A DNA stretch of 64,000 nt from Rubricella sp038526735 (GTDB taxonomy: Bacteria > Pseudomonadota > Alphaproteobacteria > Rhodobacterales > Rhodobacteraceae): the NCBI GenBank assembly GCA_038526735.1, contig JBCBGM010000005.1, positions 29,807-93,806 of the forward strand, read 5' to 3'. The translations under genes and the position numbers were made by a program. This document shows positions 15,230 to 24,619 of this stretch, one piece after another. Positions within the stretch are counted from its first letter, which is position 1; every line of letters begins with the position of its first letter. Under the pieces are notes generated by a model. The model saw only the letters and a program-made list of their open reading frames with translations. It did no database searches and was not told the DNA's origin.

Positions 15230-17059
15230 TCAGCTCTCGGCGCAAGCGCCCTCCCGGTTCTGTCGCAGCCGATCCACCAAATCCCGCAACGTTGCGATGG
15301 TGAAAGGTTTGATCAACACCTCAATCGCACCGAGTGCCAGGCAATGGCGCTTGTCTTGCTCAGACAGACCGGCGGTGAAAATCGCGACAGCTACGTGGCG
15401 AGTCTCAGGATTTGCTTTGAGCTGTTTGAGGGCCCAAATCCCGTCAGTGTCGGGCATGTGGCGGTCCAAAAGCACCAGATCAATGCTTGGGTCGCTCTCC
15501 ACCAAAGCAACCGCGTCAGCTCCGTTTTCAACCTCGATCGCCTCAACGCCTAAGGTGCGCAGATATCCGACGGCGATAAACCGGTTCGTGGCGATGTCAT
15601 CGGCCACGATCACGCGAAACTGCGAGGCCGCGAGGGGCAGAGCCGTCGTATTCGAGCCGTGCTGCGCGAGGTCTGCGGCCTCGGCCTCTTCATCAGTGCG
15701 GGGCAAGGCATAGGGCATGAGCGCTGCGTCTTCGGCGTTTGCGTTATAGTCGGCCTCGATACCCAGCAACGTGAGCGTAAAAATCGTGCCCTCACCGGCC
15801 ACGGACTTGAAGCTGAGGTCGCCGCCCATCAGCCGCGCAAGGCTGCGCGTGATCGAGAGCCCCAGACCTGTGCCTCCATACGCACGCTCGATGCTCTCAT
15901 CCCCCTGCTCAAAGGGCGCAAATACGCGGCTCGACGCATCCGGAGACATTCCAATGCCAGTGTCCGTAACCTCAACCAGCAACCGCGTCGGCGACCCTTC
16001 GCGCACATCCCAGCGCGCAGACAGGAGGATAAACCCCTCATCGGTGAACTTGAGCGCATTGGAGAGCAGGTTGTTGATGCACTGGCGCAGACGCAGCTCA
16101 TCCACTTCGAGGGTCTCTGGGATCTCCGGCTCAATTTCCATTCGGAAGGCGAGGCCCTTTTGCTCAGCGATGGGCCCCCAGAGCCGGATGAAACCCTCAA
16201 AAAACTCTGGCATATCAGTGGCTTCAGGCGAGATTGACATTTGCCGCGCATCAAGCCTGGAGGCATCGAGAACCTGATTGAGCATGTCGAGAAGGGCGTG
16301 CCCGGCCTCTGCGATAGTCTCCACCTGCCGCTTTTCCTGAACCGGCAGATCACGCGTCCGCAAGATCTCAGCCATGCCGATGATGGCGTTAAGGGGCGTG
16401 CGAACCTCGTGACTCATCGAGGCGAGGAACTCTGTCTTTGCGACCGAGAGCGCCTGCTCACGGTCCCGCGCGGTGCGCAGCTTTTGCAGCAATTCGCGGA
16501 ACATCGACATCGCAACGATGACCAGGACCGACGCAAAAATAACACCTGAAACATGGCGGGCGGTCACCGTCACCATCTCAGGCACGGTAGCAAAGTTCAT
16601 CACATACGGCAGGTTTTGCGCGTTGAAATAAGTTGAACCAAGGATGATCCCGAGTGACAGAGCAGCGATGACCAACACGCCGCGTGTCTGATACACGATG
16701 CCCGAAAGCAGAATGAAAATAGGGAGATAGCTGATGTAGCCAAGCATAACCCCCGTCGTCGGGTGCAGTGCCAAGATCTGGATGCCGCCCAGACCGATGG
16801 CAAAAAACCAAAAGCGCACCCACCTGAACGGCACACCTAAACGCAGCAAGGGTGGGATCGTCAAAAACACCAAAGTGATCACCAAAACCGGGATTAGACG
16901 CTCCGGCTCAGACCCCAGCGCAAATGCGAGAAATCCGATGATGATCGTTGCCATCAGCGCAATTGTCACCGACGACCACACAAGAATGCGCTTCGCGAAG
17001 TTTACCCGCCCAGACTCCAACGAGTCTTCTGGCTCTCTGTCTATCTCACGTCGTGCCAT
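15230..17059 (-). CDS. Hybrid sensor histidine kinase with C-terminal receiver
   Basis: 609 residues from the ATG at 17059. About six transmembrane helices occupy residues 25-190, with no sizeable periplasmic domain. The dimerisation domain has phospho-acceptor H217 in SMSHEVRTPLN. The ATPase domain shows N-box NNLLSNALKF (329-338), DTGIGMS (366-372) and GGTGLGLSI (395-403). The receiver (about 481-600) is intact: D487-D488, phospho-acceptor D532 in LVLLDRHMPD and K584. It is an orphan hybrid kinase: no response regulator lies beside it. The signal is unknown, probably membrane or redox linked. Confidence 0.92.
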   Translation of the reverse strand: MARREIDREPEDSLESGRVNFAKRILVWSSVTIALMATIIIGFLAFALGSEPERLIPVLVITLVFLTIPPLLRLGVPFRWVRFWFFAIGLGGIQILALHPTTGVMLGYISYLPIFILLSGIVYQTRGVLVIAALSLGIILGSTYFNAQNLPYVMNFATVPEMVTVTARHVSGVIFASVLVIVAMSMFRELLQKLRTARDREQALSVAKTEFLASMSHEVRTPLNAIIGMAEILRTRDLPVQEKRQVETIAEAGHALLDMLNQVLDASRLDARQMSISPEATDMPEFFEGFIRLWGPIAEQKGLAFRMEIEPEIPETLEVDELRLRQCINNLLSNALKFTDEGFILLSARWDVREGSPTRLLVEVTDTGIGMSPDASSRVFAPFEQGDESIERAYGGTGLGLSITRSLARLMGGDLSFKSVAGEGTIFTLTLLGIEADYNANAEDAALMPYALPRTDEEAEAADLAQHGSNTTALPLAASQFRVIVADDIATNRFIAVGYLRTLGVEAIEVENGADAVALVESDPSIDLVLLDRHMPDTDGIWALKQLKANPETRHVAVAIFTAGLSEQDKRHCLALGAIEVLIKPFTIATLRDLVDRLRQNREGACAES

Positions 17060-17218
17060 GGCGCCCCCACACCCGGAATGATCCCGGTTCTTGGCCAAAC
17101 CGGTCTGCGGCCTGACGAATGTCATCCTGCAGATCACTACACCGTGGGTTGCAATTGCGGCGTGAATCGGGCGGCAAATGTACCGCTCTGTGGTATGATG
17201 CTGCCGTTATCAAAGGGC

Positions 17219-18313
17219 TTAAGAAGCGAAGCTGAGTGAATCACTCAACCTTAAGGCGAATTTCATAAAGACTTGCGCCTCAGGCAAATCCGGATTCGCA
17301 ATCACGACGGGTGCGCCAGAATCTGCTGCGACGCGAATATCGAGGTTGAGTGGAACAGCCCCCAAGAAGGGGATGCCTTTCTCCTCCGCATAGGCCTGCG
17401 CCCCACCCTCGCCGAAGATGTGACTCTCGTGCCCGCACTCGGGACAAATGTGGGTGGACATGTTTTCGATCAGGCCAAGCACAGGCGTCTCAAGCTTATC
17501 AAACATCGCCACTGCCCGCCGTGCGTCGAGAAGCGCGATGTCTTGCGGCGTGGAGACGACGATTGCTCCTGTGACATTTGCCTTTTGGCACAGCGTGAGT
17601 TGCACATCACCCGTGCCAGGGGGCAAATCGACCAGAAGCACATCCTGCTCCCCCCAGGCCACCTGCCCCATCATTTGCTGAAGCGCGCCCATCAACATCG
17701 GCCCGCGCCAAACAACCGCCTGATCGGGATCGAGCATTAGCCCGATGGACATCATGGTGACGCCATGTGCCTTGAGCGGGATCATCGTTTTGCCATCGGG
17801 TGCCGCGGGGCGTTGATGCACACCCATCATCTGCGGCTGGCTGGGGCCGTAGACATCTGCATCGAGCAACCCCACCCGCAGCCCCTGCTGCGCGAGCGCC
17901 ACCGCGAGATTGGCCGAAACCGTCGATTTTCCAACGCCCCCCTTACCGGAGCCAATCGCCACAATGTGCTTTACGCCCGGCGGATTAATTGGCCCAGACG
18001 TGGGCTTTGGATGCCCGCCGATCTTCATCCGCGGTGGCGCTGAGCTGGTCGCCTGTCCTGGTTTGGTAGAATGAGCAGTCAGAAGCGCCGACACCGATGT
18101 CACCCCGGGAACAGCACCCGCGGCAGCTTCGGCCGCTGCCCGCACAGGCTCCAACTGAGGGGCAATTTCGGGTGGAACTTCGAGAATGAACTGCACGGCA
18201 CCCGCATCTGAGACGGTCAGGGCGCGGATATAGTCCTTCTCGATAACGGACTGTCCATCGGACGTTTTGACGAACTCGAGCGCTGCGCGAACTTGTGCTG
18301 CTGTGGCCGTCAT
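17219..18313 (-). CDS. apbC: Mrp/NBP35 family Fe-S cluster carrier ATPase
   Basis: 364 residues. N-terminal MIP18/DUF59 domain (about 1-78), a proline-rich linker, then a deviant Walker A, GKGGVGKST at residues 123-131, and the VDLPPGTGD Walker B region. The cluster-bridging C290xxC293 motif (HICPECGH) is present. ApbC/Mrp dimers bind a [4Fe-4S] cluster between subunits and transfer it to apoproteins in the cytoplasm. The gene lies between the hybrid kinase and the LacI regulator on the same strand, with 80-160 base gaps, so it is probably transcribed alone. Confidence 0.94.
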   Translation of the reverse strand: MTATAAQVRAALEFVKTSDGQSVIEKDYIRALTVSDAGAVQFILEVPPEIAPQLEPVRAAAEAAAGAVPGVTSVSALLTAHSTKPGQATSSAPPRMKIGGHPKPTSGPINPPGVKHIVAIGSGKGGVGKSTVSANLAVALAQQGLRVGLLDADVYGPSQPQMMGVHQRPAAPDGKTMIPLKAHGVTMMSIGLMLDPDQAVVWRGPMLMGALQQMMGQVAWGEQDVLLVDLPPGTGDVQLTLCQKANVTGAIVVSTPQDIALLDARRAVAMFDKLETPVLGLIENMSTHICPECGHESHIFGEGGAQAYAEEKGIPFLGAVPLNLDIRVAADSGAPVVIANPDLPEAQVFMKFALRLSDSLSFAS

Positions 18314-18392
18314 CTGATCCTCCGACGCTGCGCCGGGGTCTTAAACACGCGCGCGGCGTTTTGCGAGAGCGATGGAAAAAGGTGCATGCGTA

Positions 18393-19397
18393 TCAGGATT
18401 TTGCGCGCGTCGTGCCGCGCTCGATCAGGCGCGCGGGAAGAAGCGCATCCACCGGTTCAACGCTTTGCCCCTCGATTTGGTCAAAGAGGATCTGAAGCGT
18501 TTCGGCAATCATCAAATCAGCGGGCTGATCAACCGATGTAAGGTCATAGGCGGCCCAGGCAGCTTCGGGCACGTTGTCAAAGCCAATGACGGCGACGTCG
18601 TCTGGTACTGACATGTTCAACTCGCTGCGCAACACATCGAGCGCGGCAAAGGCCATATGATCATTGGCCACGAACAGCGCATCGGGACCTTCGCCGTCGC
18701 GATACAGCCCTCGCGTCGCCTCCTGCGCGCCCGCGAAGGTGTATCCGCCCACCGAGCGCGCAACATCCGGGTGACCGGCCTCGCGCAGAGTGTCGCGATA
18801 TCCCTGCTCACGATCCTTGTTCGTAGAGCTGTCCTCTGACCCCGCGATATAGCCAAAGCGCTGATGGCCACGGCTGAGAAAATGCTCCGCGATCAGTCGC
18901 CCGCCCGCGTAGTTGTCGGTGGTGACAGAACTGACCGCCCCATCCGTCACATACCGGTTGAACACCACGACCGGGATACCTGCCCGCGCGCACTCTTTTG
19001 CCAACCCGGTAGAGAGCGTCGCAGACGCCATCACGAGCCCCTCGACCTGCAGTTGCAGCATTTCCTCGACCACGGCATCTTGGTTGCCCTGATCCGCCAT
19101 AAACAGCGTCACCCGGTAGCCTCGATCTTGCAGCGCGCGGCTGAGACGTTCGAGGACGAGGGGGTAAAAGTTGTTGTGCAGATAGGCGACCAGCAGGGCG
19201 ATGGTGCGAGACTTGCCTGACAGCAGAGATCGCGCGAGCGCGTTGGGCCGGTAGCCGATCGCTTGCGCGGCTTTCATGACCTTTTCGCGGGTCGCGGCAG
19301 AAACGCTCGCACCCGGCGTGAACGCGCGGCTCACGGCTGATTGCGACACATTCGCAAGCCGGGCGACATCGCCGGAGGTAACCTGTCCACGCTTCAT
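18393..19397 (-). CDS. LacI-family transcriptional regulator
   Basis: 334 residues. N-terminal helix-turn-helix TSGDVARLANVSQSAVSRAF (about 7-26) and the hinge RPNALARSLLSGKS, then a periplasmic-binding-protein-like domain ending near residue 334. The SRTIALLVAYLHNNFYPL start of the effector domain is typical. LacI members usually control sugar uptake or catabolism genes, but no transporter or sugar pathway lies next to it, so the target is unknown. Its short upstream region contains inverted TAGAC/GTCTA half-sites (annotated separately) suggesting autoregulation. Confidence 0.92.
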   Translation of the reverse strand: MKRGQVTSGDVARLANVSQSAVSRAFTPGASVSAATREKVMKAAQAIGYRPNALARSLLSGKSRTIALLVAYLHNNFYPLVLERLSRALQDRGYRVTLFMADQGNQDAVVEEMLQLQVEGLVMASATLSTGLAKECARAGIPVVVFNRYVTDGAVSSVTTDNYAGGRLIAEHFLSRGHQRFGYIAGSEDSSTNKDREQGYRDTLREAGHPDVARSVGGYTFAGAQEATRGLYRDGEGPDALFVANDHMAFAALDVLRSELNMSVPDDVAVIGFDNVPEAAWAAYDLTSVDQPADLMIAETLQILFDQIEGQSVEPVDALLPARLIERGTTRAKS

Positions 19398-19406
19398 GCG
19401 GCGAAC

Positions 19407-19457
19407 TTAGACCAGCACCGTCTACATCCAAACCAGTTTTTTGATCGGATGGTCTAA
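19407..19457. promoter_or_regulatory. Candidate operator upstream of the LacI-family gene
   Basis: TTAGACCA (19407-19414) and TGGTCTAA (19450-19457) are perfect inverted repeats. A nested dyad, TAGAC (19408-19412) and GTCTA (19420-19424), has a 7-base spacer. All lie within 60 bases upstream of the regulator start, and the outer one overlaps the stop codon of the upstream aminotransferase gene. Confidence 0.45.
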
Positions 19458-20620
19458 ATCACGTCCGCAAACGCGCGGATGCTCTCAAAAGCACTCGAAA
19501 GCGCTGTATCTTCGACTGTCAGAGCAACGCGAACATGGCCCGCTCCGGCAGATCCAAACCCTTCACCAGGCATGACCGCGATCCTGTGCTGATCGAGTAG
19601 GCGCTCGGCAAAATCATCGCCGCTCAGCCCCGTTTGGCGGATATCGAGCATCACATACATCGCGCCTTGCGGCGGTGCGAGCTTCACACGGTTAGTGCCC
19701 TCGAAGGCCCTTACCGCCAGATCGCGCCGTCGCTTGTAGGTGTCAAAGACATCGCGCTCGGTTTCGGCCCCTTGATTGAGCGCCCGCAGAGCCGCGTCCT
19801 GCAAAAACCCCGGAACGCCGTAGGTGGTGGAGACCAAAAACTCCCAGCAGAGCGACATCACGGGCTTTGGCGCGATGAGCCATCCAAGCCGGGAGCCGGT
19901 CATGCGATGGGATTTTGAGAGGGAGCCGACCACCATCACCCGCTCCGCCATACCAGGCAGGGACCGGATCGACAGATGCGTCCCCTCCCAGACCTGGCTG
20001 TCATAGACCTCATCGGATATCACCCACAGGTCACGCCGGAGCGCGATCTCGGCGATGCCCTCCAGCGTGTCGCGAGAGTAAATCGCCCCCGTCGGATTGT
20101 TGGGCGAGTTGAGGACCAACGCGGTGGCGGATGGCGCGGCTGCGTCCAGCGCCTCAAGATCGGGTTGAAAACCCCGATCCGGCAAAGACGGTACAAGCAC
20201 CGGCGCGCCCAACGCAGCACGCACAGTGATCGGATAGGTCGCATAATAAGGCTCGATCAACAGAGCCCCGTCGCCCGGATTGAGAACCGCCGACAAAGCC
20301 GTAAACAGCGCAAACTGCCCACCCGGAACGACTGCGATTTCGTCTGTGCTAACAGGCGCTCCCGTTGAGACAGTTGCACGTTCGGCGATGGCTGCACGCA
20401 ACGCCCCGGTCCCAGTCAACGCCGCGTATCCTGTGTTGCCCATCCGCGCACTGCGCGCGGCCTCATCGAGGATGAACTGAGGCGTCGGGGCGTCGTGATC
20501 GCCCACCGAGAGGTTGATGACCGGCTCTCCCGCAGCCTCCAACTCTTTCGCCCGCAGGTAAATCTTCCACGGGTCACCTTCACGGTTGGGGAGGTTCTGA
20601 AAGCGCGTGGAGATCTTCAT
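19454..20620 (-). CDS. Pyridoxal phosphate-dependent aminotransferase, class I/II
   Basis: 388 residues from the ATG at 20620 (MKISTRFQNLPNREGDPW). Fold-type I features: the INLSVGDHDAPTP N-terminus, NSPNNPTGAIYSR, ISDEVYDSQVW, and the PLP lysine in GSLSKSHRMTGSRLGW. The GxxDHDAPTP start and MTGSRLG motif fit the aspartate/arginine-type aminotransferase branch that includes arginine:pyruvate aminotransferases. The amino-acid substrate cannot be assigned. It is divergent from cysS across about 200 bases and sits upstream of the LacI gene on the same strand. Confidence 0.88.
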   Translation of the reverse strand: MKISTRFQNLPNREGDPWKIYLRAKELEAAGEPVINLSVGDHDAPTPQFILDEAARSARMGNTGYAALTGTGALRAAIAERATVSTGAPVSTDEIAVVPGGQFALFTALSAVLNPGDGALLIEPYYATYPITVRAALGAPVLVPSLPDRGFQPDLEALDAAAPSATALVLNSPNNPTGAIYSRDTLEGIAEIALRRDLWVISDEVYDSQVWEGTHLSIRSLPGMAERVMVVGSLSKSHRMTGSRLGWLIAPKPVMSLCWEFLVSTTYGVPGFLQDAALRALNQGAETERDVFDTYKRRRDLAVRAFEGTNRVKLAPPQGAMYVMLDIRQTGLSGDDFAERLLDQHRIAVMPGEGFGSAGAGHVRVALTVEDTALSSAFESIRAFADVI

Positions 20621-20819
20621 GCGGTGCCTTCCGTGTAAGGCCGTCAGCCCGGGGGATGGCCAAAATGCCTTGCCAACGGAATCAAGCTGAGGCAACACAG
20701 CGCCATGCAATGCTGTTGTGCAACCACCCTGTTCATTATTCGCTGACACGCCTGTCCGCGCCGGTTGCCCTTTGTCCTGAAAACATGCACCGCCGCGGTT
20801 CATCCGCCGGAGAGACCTG

Positions 20820-22235
20820 ATGGTCGAGATCACCCTGTTTAACTCGATGAGCCGCCAAAAAGAGCGGCTCGAACCGATCACTCCGGGCAAGGTCAGCATG
20901 TATGTGTGTGGGCCGACGGTTTATGACCGCGCCCATATCGGGAACGCGCGGCCCGCTGTCGTGTTCGACACGCTCTACCGGTTGTTGCGGCATTCCTATG
21001 GCGCGGAGAACGTGACCTATGTGCGCAACTTCACCGATGTGGACGACAAAATTAACGCCCGCGCGCTGCAGATGTCAGAAGCCGGGGACACGCGCCCCCT
21101 GACCGAGATTGTACGCACACTCTCTGACACGACCATCGAGTGGTATCTGGAAGACATGGGCGCCCTCGGTGTGATGCGCCCCAACCATGAGCCCCGCGCC
21201 ACCGAGTTTATCGGAGAGATGGTCACCTTCATCGAGGCGCTCATCGACAAGGGCCACGCCTATGCCGCCGATGGCCATGTGCTGTTTGAGGTGGGGACTG
21301 ACCCAGATTACGGCAGCCTCGCTCGCCGCAATCTCGATGACATGATCGCGGGCGCCCGTGTGGAGGTCGCCCCCTACAAGCGCAGCCCGATGGACTTTGT
21401 GTTGTGGAAGCCGTCTAACGAGCACGAGCCGGGGTGGCCGAGCCCGTGGGGTCTTGGGCGGCCCGGCTGGCACATCGAATGCTCTGCCATGGCAAAGGCG
21501 ATTTTGGGCGAAAGCCTCGATATCCACGGCGGCGGGATCGACCTGCAGTTTCCTCACCACGAGAACGAATGCGCCCAAAGCCGCTGCGCCCACCCCGAGA
21601 GCAAGTTTGCCTCGATATGGATGCATAATGGGTTTTTGCAGGTCGAGGGGGAGAAGATGTCCAAATCCTTGGGCAATTTCTTCACCGTCAAAGACCTGCG
21701 AGACAAGGGCATTCCGGGGGAGGTGATCCGGTTTGTGCTGCTCTCCGCGCAATACCGCCAACCCATCGACTGGACCGAAAAGCGCGCTGACGAAGCTCGC
21801 AAGACGCTGACGAAGTGGCGGCGGCAGGTTGAGGGGGTGACAGTGGGGGAGGTCTCACCGGTGCTGCTCGATCGCCTTTCCGACGATTTGAATACGCCGG
21901 GGGCGATTGCAGAACTGCACGCTTTGAGCGCGAAAAACGATGCGCCCGCGCTCCTTGCGTCGGCGCAGCTGCTCGGTCTCTTGAGCGACGATCTTGGCGG
22001 GTGGGACGCGGCCCCTACTCTCACGCCAGAGGAGCAGGACTTTTTGGCTCAGCTCGAAACGACACTCCTCGAACGCCGCAAAGTCGCGATGGAGACCAAA
22101 GACTTCAGCGCGGTGGACGCTCTGCGCGCCGCGTTGATTGATGCGGGTCTCAGCGTAAAAATCAGCAAAACCGAGGTCGCTTTCGAGCGGCAGGACACTT
22201 TCGACAGCCAAAAACTCTTTGCGATAGAGCCATAG
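20820..22235 (+). CDS. cysS: Cysteinyl-tRNA synthetase
   Basis: 471 residues, class I aminoacyl-tRNA synthetase. The zinc-binding cysteine in MYVCGPTVYD, the HIGH variant HIGN, the WHIECSAM and HHENECAQS zinc ligands, and KMSKS (GEKMSKSLGN) are all present. A GGAGAG ribosome site precedes the ATG. It heads a plus-strand operon: cimA begins 13 bases after the stop, followed by two overlapping genes. The region between it and the divergent aminotransferase (20621-20819) must hold its promoter, but I see no convincing boxes. Confidence 0.96.
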   Translation: MVEITLFNSMSRQKERLEPITPGKVSMYVCGPTVYDRAHIGNARPAVVFDTLYRLLRHSYGAENVTYVRNFTDVDDKINARALQMSEAGDTRPLTEIVRTLSDTTIEWYLEDMGALGVMRPNHEPRATEFIGEMVTFIEALIDKGHAYAADGHVLFEVGTDPDYGSLARRNLDDMIAGARVEVAPYKRSPMDFVLWKPSNEHEPGWPSPWGLGRPGWHIECSAMAKAILGESLDIHGGGIDLQFPHHENECAQSRCAHPESKFASIWMHNGFLQVEGEKMSKSLGNFFTVKDLRDKGIPGEVIRFVLLSAQYRQPIDWTEKRADEARKTLTKWRRQVEGVTVGEVSPVLLDRLSDDLNTPGAIAELHALSAKNDAPALLASAQLLGLLSDDLGGWDAAPTLTPEEQDFLAQLETTLLERRKVAMETKDFSAVDALRAALIDAGLSVKISKTEVAFERQDTFDSQKLFAIEP

Positions 22236-22248
22236 CCAAAGGTGGGTC

Positions 22249-23868
22249 ATGACCCGCGAACGTCTCTACATCTACGATACCACCCTGCGTGACGGCCAAC
22301 AGACGCAGGGCGTCGCCTTTTCCGTCAATGAAAAGCACCAGATCGCCACGCTTCTGGACGGTTTGGGCATCGACTACATTGAGGGGGGCTGGCCCGGCGC
22401 CAACCCCACCGACAGCGCGTTTTGCGCCGCCCCGCCTAAGCTCGAGACTGCGGTTTTCGCAGCCTTTGGCATGACAAAGCGCGTCGGGCGTTCGGCGGAG
22501 AATGACGACGTTCTCGCGGCCGTCACCAACGCCGGAACGCCCGCGGTGTGCCTTGTGGGCAAAACCCACGACTTCCATGTCTCAACCGCGCTGGGTGTCA
22601 CGCTGGACGAGAACATCGAGGCGATCCGCGCCAGCATCACGCACCTGCGCACCCTCGGGCGGGAGGCGATCTTTGATGCCGAGCATTTCTTTGACGGCTA
22701 CCGCGCCAACCCTGGCTACGCCCTTGAGTGCCTCAAGGCCGCTTATGATGCGGGCGTACGCTGGATCGTTTTGTGTGACACAAATGGCGGAACGCTTCCT
22801 GCCGAGATCGGAAGAACCGTCACCGAAGTGATTGAAGCGGGCATTCCCGGCGACAGGCTGGGCATCCACACTCATGACGATACCGGAACGGCTGTTGCCG
22901 GGGCCTTGGCGGCGGTTGATGCCGGGGTGCGGCAGATCCAGGGCACGCTGAATGGGTTAGGGGAGCGGTGCGGCAACACCAACCTCACCTCTTTGCTGCC
23001 CTCGTTGCTGCTAAAGCGTGACTATGCGGACCGGTTGGAAACCGGGCTAAACGAGGCCTCACTCCGTGACCTCACCCGTGCCTCGCGCCTGCTTGATGAC
23101 ATTCTCAACCGCAACCCCGATCCGCACGCGCCCTACGTCGGCGCGTCTGCCTTCGCGCATAAGGCGGGGCTGCATGCTTCAGCGGTCGAGAAAGATCCCT
23201 CAACCTACGAGCATGTCGTGCCAGAAACGGTGGGCAACGCGCGCATCGTGCCGATGTCGAACCAAGCCGGACGATCCAATTTGCGCCGACGCTTGCGAGA
23301 TGCGGGGCTAGACGTTGCGGGCGACGATCCGCGGCTTCAGCACATCCTCGACGAAGTTAAGCGGCGCGAGGATCAGGGCTTTGCCTACGACGGCGCCCCG
23401 GCCTCTTTCGAATTGGTTGCGCGGGAGGTTTTGGGCCTTTTGCCGGTGTTTTTCGAAGTCGATCGCTACCGGGTCAGCGTCGAGAAGCGGCGCAATGCCA
23501 AGGGTCAGCAGGTGACCGTCTCAGAAGCGATGGTGGCGGTGATCATGGATGACGAACGCCACATCACCGTCGCCGATTCGCATGTGGGGCGCGAGGTGGA
23601 TGACTGCGGGCCAGTTGATGCGCTCGCCCGCGCCCTGCGCCAAGCCATTGGCCCGCACCACGCCGCCGCGCTGGGCGAAATGCGGCTGGTGGACTTTAAG
23701 GTGCGCATTCAGGGCGGCGGGACAGAGGCCGTCACCCGCGTGCAAATCGACAGCGAAGATGGCACCGGGCGGCACTGGTCGACGGTAGGGGCATCTGCCA
23801 ATATCGTGGATGCGTCGTTCATGGCGCTGATGGATGCGATTGTCTGGAAGCTCGTTCAGGATGGATAG
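22249..23868 (+). CDS. cimA: (R)-citramalate synthase
   Basis: 539 residues, DRE-TIM enzyme: the DTTLRDGQQTQGV start, the metal-binding HTHDDTG, and the NGLGERCGNTNL motif. The C-terminal third (about 400-520) is the LeuA dimerisation/allosteric domain. The TLRDGQQTQGVAFS and the longer spacing match citramalate synthase rather than isopropylmalate synthase. It condenses pyruvate and acetyl-CoA to citramalate, the threonine-independent route to isoleucine. Operon position after cysS. Its last eight bases overlap the methyltransferase gene. Confidence 0.92.
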   Translation: MTRERLYIYDTTLRDGQQTQGVAFSVNEKHQIATLLDGLGIDYIEGGWPGANPTDSAFCAAPPKLETAVFAAFGMTKRVGRSAENDDVLAAVTNAGTPAVCLVGKTHDFHVSTALGVTLDENIEAIRASITHLRTLGREAIFDAEHFFDGYRANPGYALECLKAAYDAGVRWIVLCDTNGGTLPAEIGRTVTEVIEAGIPGDRLGIHTHDDTGTAVAGALAAVDAGVRQIQGTLNGLGERCGNTNLTSLLPSLLLKRDYADRLETGLNEASLRDLTRASRLLDDILNRNPDPHAPYVGASAFAHKAGLHASAVEKDPSTYEHVVPETVGNARIVPMSNQAGRSNLRRRLRDAGLDVAGDDPRLQHILDEVKRREDQGFAYDGAPASFELVAREVLGLLPVFFEVDRYRVSVEKRRNAKGQQVTVSEAMVAVIMDDERHITVADSHVGREVDDCGPVDALARALRQAIGPHHAAALGEMRLVDFKVRIQGGGTEAVTRVQIDSEDGTGRHWSTVGASANIVDASFMALMDAIVWKLVQDG

Positions 23869-24619
23869 AGACGGCAGCGCCGCGGACCAAGACATCAACC
23901 CCTTCTCTGCCCTCCACTATGGGCTGCTGCGCGAGGGGCCCGGCTCTGACGAGACAACGCTGCGCGCGCTCGGCCTCACAGGCCTTTCGGGCGCTTTAGA
24001 CATTGCCGACATGGGCGCTGGCCCCGGCTCTGCTACGTTGCTGCTCACACAGGCGTTGCCGGGCAGCCGGGTCGTGGCAGTGGACCTTCACCAACCCTCG
24101 CTCAATGCGCTGGTGGGCCGCGCACAGGCGGCGGGCGTAGAGGGGCAGATCGAAACGGCGAAGGCCGACATGGCCGACGCCGGGTTTGTGGAAGGCTCGC
24201 TTGACCTCATCTGGTGCGAGAACGCGATTTACTTTGTGGGCGTTGAGCGGGCTCTGCGGCTTTGGCAACCGCTCCTCAAACCGGGAGGGCGCGTGGTGTT
24301 TTCGGACGAGATTTGGCTGACGGATGACCGCCCCGATGACGTGAAGCTGGTGTTTGCAAACTATCCCGAAATGACCACGAAGGTGGGTGTTGAGGCGCAT
24401 ATTCGTGCTGCAGGGTTCCGCGTCATCGACAGCTTTCTCCAACCCAAAAGCGATTGGCAAAACTACCTCGGCCCCCTCGGTGCACGGGCCGCAGCGCTAC
24501 GTCCGCAGGCGGATGAAACGCTTAAGGCGGTGCTAGATGGGGCGGAGACGGAGGTCGCTTTGTTCGAGCGGCATTCGACCGCCTACGGCTACCAGATGTT
24601 CGTCGTTGAGCCGGCATGA
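23861..24619 (+). CDS. Class I SAM-dependent methyltransferase
   Basis: 252 residues from the ATG at 23861, which overlaps the end of cimA by eight bases. The SAM motif IADMGAGPGSATLLL (about residue 49), acidic VVAVDLHQ and LIWCENAIYF blocks fit the methyltransferase 11/25 type, and the LKPGGRVVFSDEIWL post-motif is present. The substrate is unknown. The start of the next gene overlaps its stop by four bases (ATGA), so cimA, this gene and the squalene-synthase-like gene are translationally linked. Confidence 0.88.
   Translation: MDRDGSAADQDINPFSALHYGLLREGPGSDETTLRALGLTGLSGALDIADMGAGPGSATLLLTQALPGSRVVAVDLHQPSLNALVGRAQAAGVEGQIETAKADMADAGFVEGSLDLIWCENAIYFVGVERALRLWQPLLKPGGRVVFSDEIWLTDDRPDDVKLVFANYPEMTTKVGVEAHIRAAGFRVIDSFLQPKSDWQNYLGPLGARAAALRPQADETLKAVLDGAETEVALFERHSTAYGYQMFVVEPA

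Noticed and set aside
20621..20819. Possible riboswitch or T-box-like leader before cysS
   Set aside because: The 199-base divergent region shows no T-box, specifier loop or known riboswitch core; it is treated as an ordinary promoter region.
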